Shown here: positions 61,368 through 64,000 of the stretch, one piece after another
Layout: every line of letters begins with the position of its first letter
How positions within the stretch are numbered: position 1 is the stretch's first letter
Made by a program: the position numbers and the translations under genes
Notes under the pieces: model-generated
The model's database searches: none
Seen by the model: only the letters and a program-made list of their open reading frames with translations
What the model was told of the DNA's origin: nothing
NCBI GenBank assembly: GCA_002794735.1
Contig: NBAZ01000003.1
Location: 248,001 to 312,000 of the forward strand
Origin: Pyrrhoderma lamaoense
Taxonomy: Eukaryota; Basidiomycota; Agaricomycetes; Hymenochaetales; Hymenochaetaceae
DNA length: 64,000 nt
Direction: 5' to 3'

Positions 61368-61985
61368 ATTATAACCTATGAAATAATCTTCGAAATATAA
61401 TATAATAGACACGAGAGTTTGAGAAGGCCTTGAAGCTTCTCATTCCCACTTTAAGCCATCACTTGCCCCAGGTTTACATGTGGTTTCTCTGGTTGACTCA
61501 ACCGGCAACTATAAGCATCTGATTTATGCCGAATTACCGATTTACATTGACGTTAAATCAAGTTATTGATATTTTCTTCGTAATAACTTACATAATCCAA
61601 ATCAGAATATCTGCTGGTTTGTGCCTTTCATATTTTTCTCCGTTGAAAAAGCTACATAAGGGCTAAGTTCGTAATTACTAGTGGATTTCGTTACTACTGA
61701 GTGGGGATCAAGAGAGGGGTGCGGTCAATACCGACGAGAATATACGAGAAGTACGATACTATGTTAGACGAGATGACGAAAAAAGAAAAAAGATGGCATG
61801 AAGGGGGGAGTCGTGCGAAGTAAAGAATCTTGTTGTACTTTTGTTCGGGGATAGGAGGGTGTGTCTAAGTGCAATTGTAGAGATCAGAGACAAAGATGAA
61901 ATGATATGCGATATGAGAGGTTGGAAATGCAATACAAAAACAGAAGAGACTATAATGTAAGCGTAAGAGGAGGACCCTTTTTTAT
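61368..61985. other. Intergenic: Hsp70 3' flank and APH gene promoter
   Basis: No gene seen; it holds the 3' region of the mitochondrial Hsp70 gene. Confidence 0.5.

Positions 61986-64000
<2,015 letters not shown>

Overview
The window looks like chromosomal DNA of a filamentous basidiomycete (Agaricomycetes-type) fungus. Genes are split by many short introns (about 40-110 nt, GT...AG). The DNA is visibly AT-rich. The gene set fits such a fungus: an AA9 lytic polysaccharide monooxygenase with a C-terminal CBM1, a NoxR-type PB1 protein, an HMG-box factor, a fungal SLATT protein, Trk potassium transporters, and a mitochondrial Hsp70. I cannot name the species.

Layout. 1-500: 3' end of a NoxR/p67phox-like gene, then a 126-nt T run. 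2.2-5.0 kb: an allantoate-permease-like MFS transporter; a paralogue with matching intron positions lies at 56.7-59.4 kb. 7.5-24.3 kb: a tandemly duplicated locus, all on the minus strand, with Trk copy A, an unrecognised family 'X' copy 1 (broken), X copy 2, Trk copy B (short-loop form) and X copy 3. Two inverted MITE copies lie upstream of Trk A. 24.9-27.0 kb: a membrane-anchored spermidine-synthase-like protein. 27-36 kb: small or uncertain genes and a SUR7/PalI-like membrane protein. 36.6-37.6 kb: an HMG-box regulator. 38-45 kb: gene-poor, with one small secreted-protein candidate. 45-55.7 kb: a SLATT protein, a steryl-ester-hydrolase-like lipase, three secreted proteins including the AA9-CBM1 enzyme, and a TMEM70-like mitochondrial protein. 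59.6-61.4 kb: an APH-fold (ACAD10/11-like) protein. 62-64 kb: mitochondrial Hsp70, running off the right edge.

A second theme is data quality. In almost every conserved gene the reading frame is broken by one base, and each break sits in or beside a short homopolymer (usually one base too short). I count about seventeen. The breaks include mitochondrial Hsp70, which should be essential, and both Trk paralogues at different places. The simplest reading is consensus length error from long reads, so I do not call these genes pseudogenes. X copy 1 is the exception: it has also lost a large internal block.

The less-explored biology is the Trk/X duplicated array (an unrecognised, conserved family co-duplicated with potassium transporters), the inverted MITE pair in one copy's upstream region, and the fungal SLATT membrane protein, whose bacterial relatives are immune effectors. 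Intron and exon limits were read by eye from splice consensus and paralogue comparison; no search was run.
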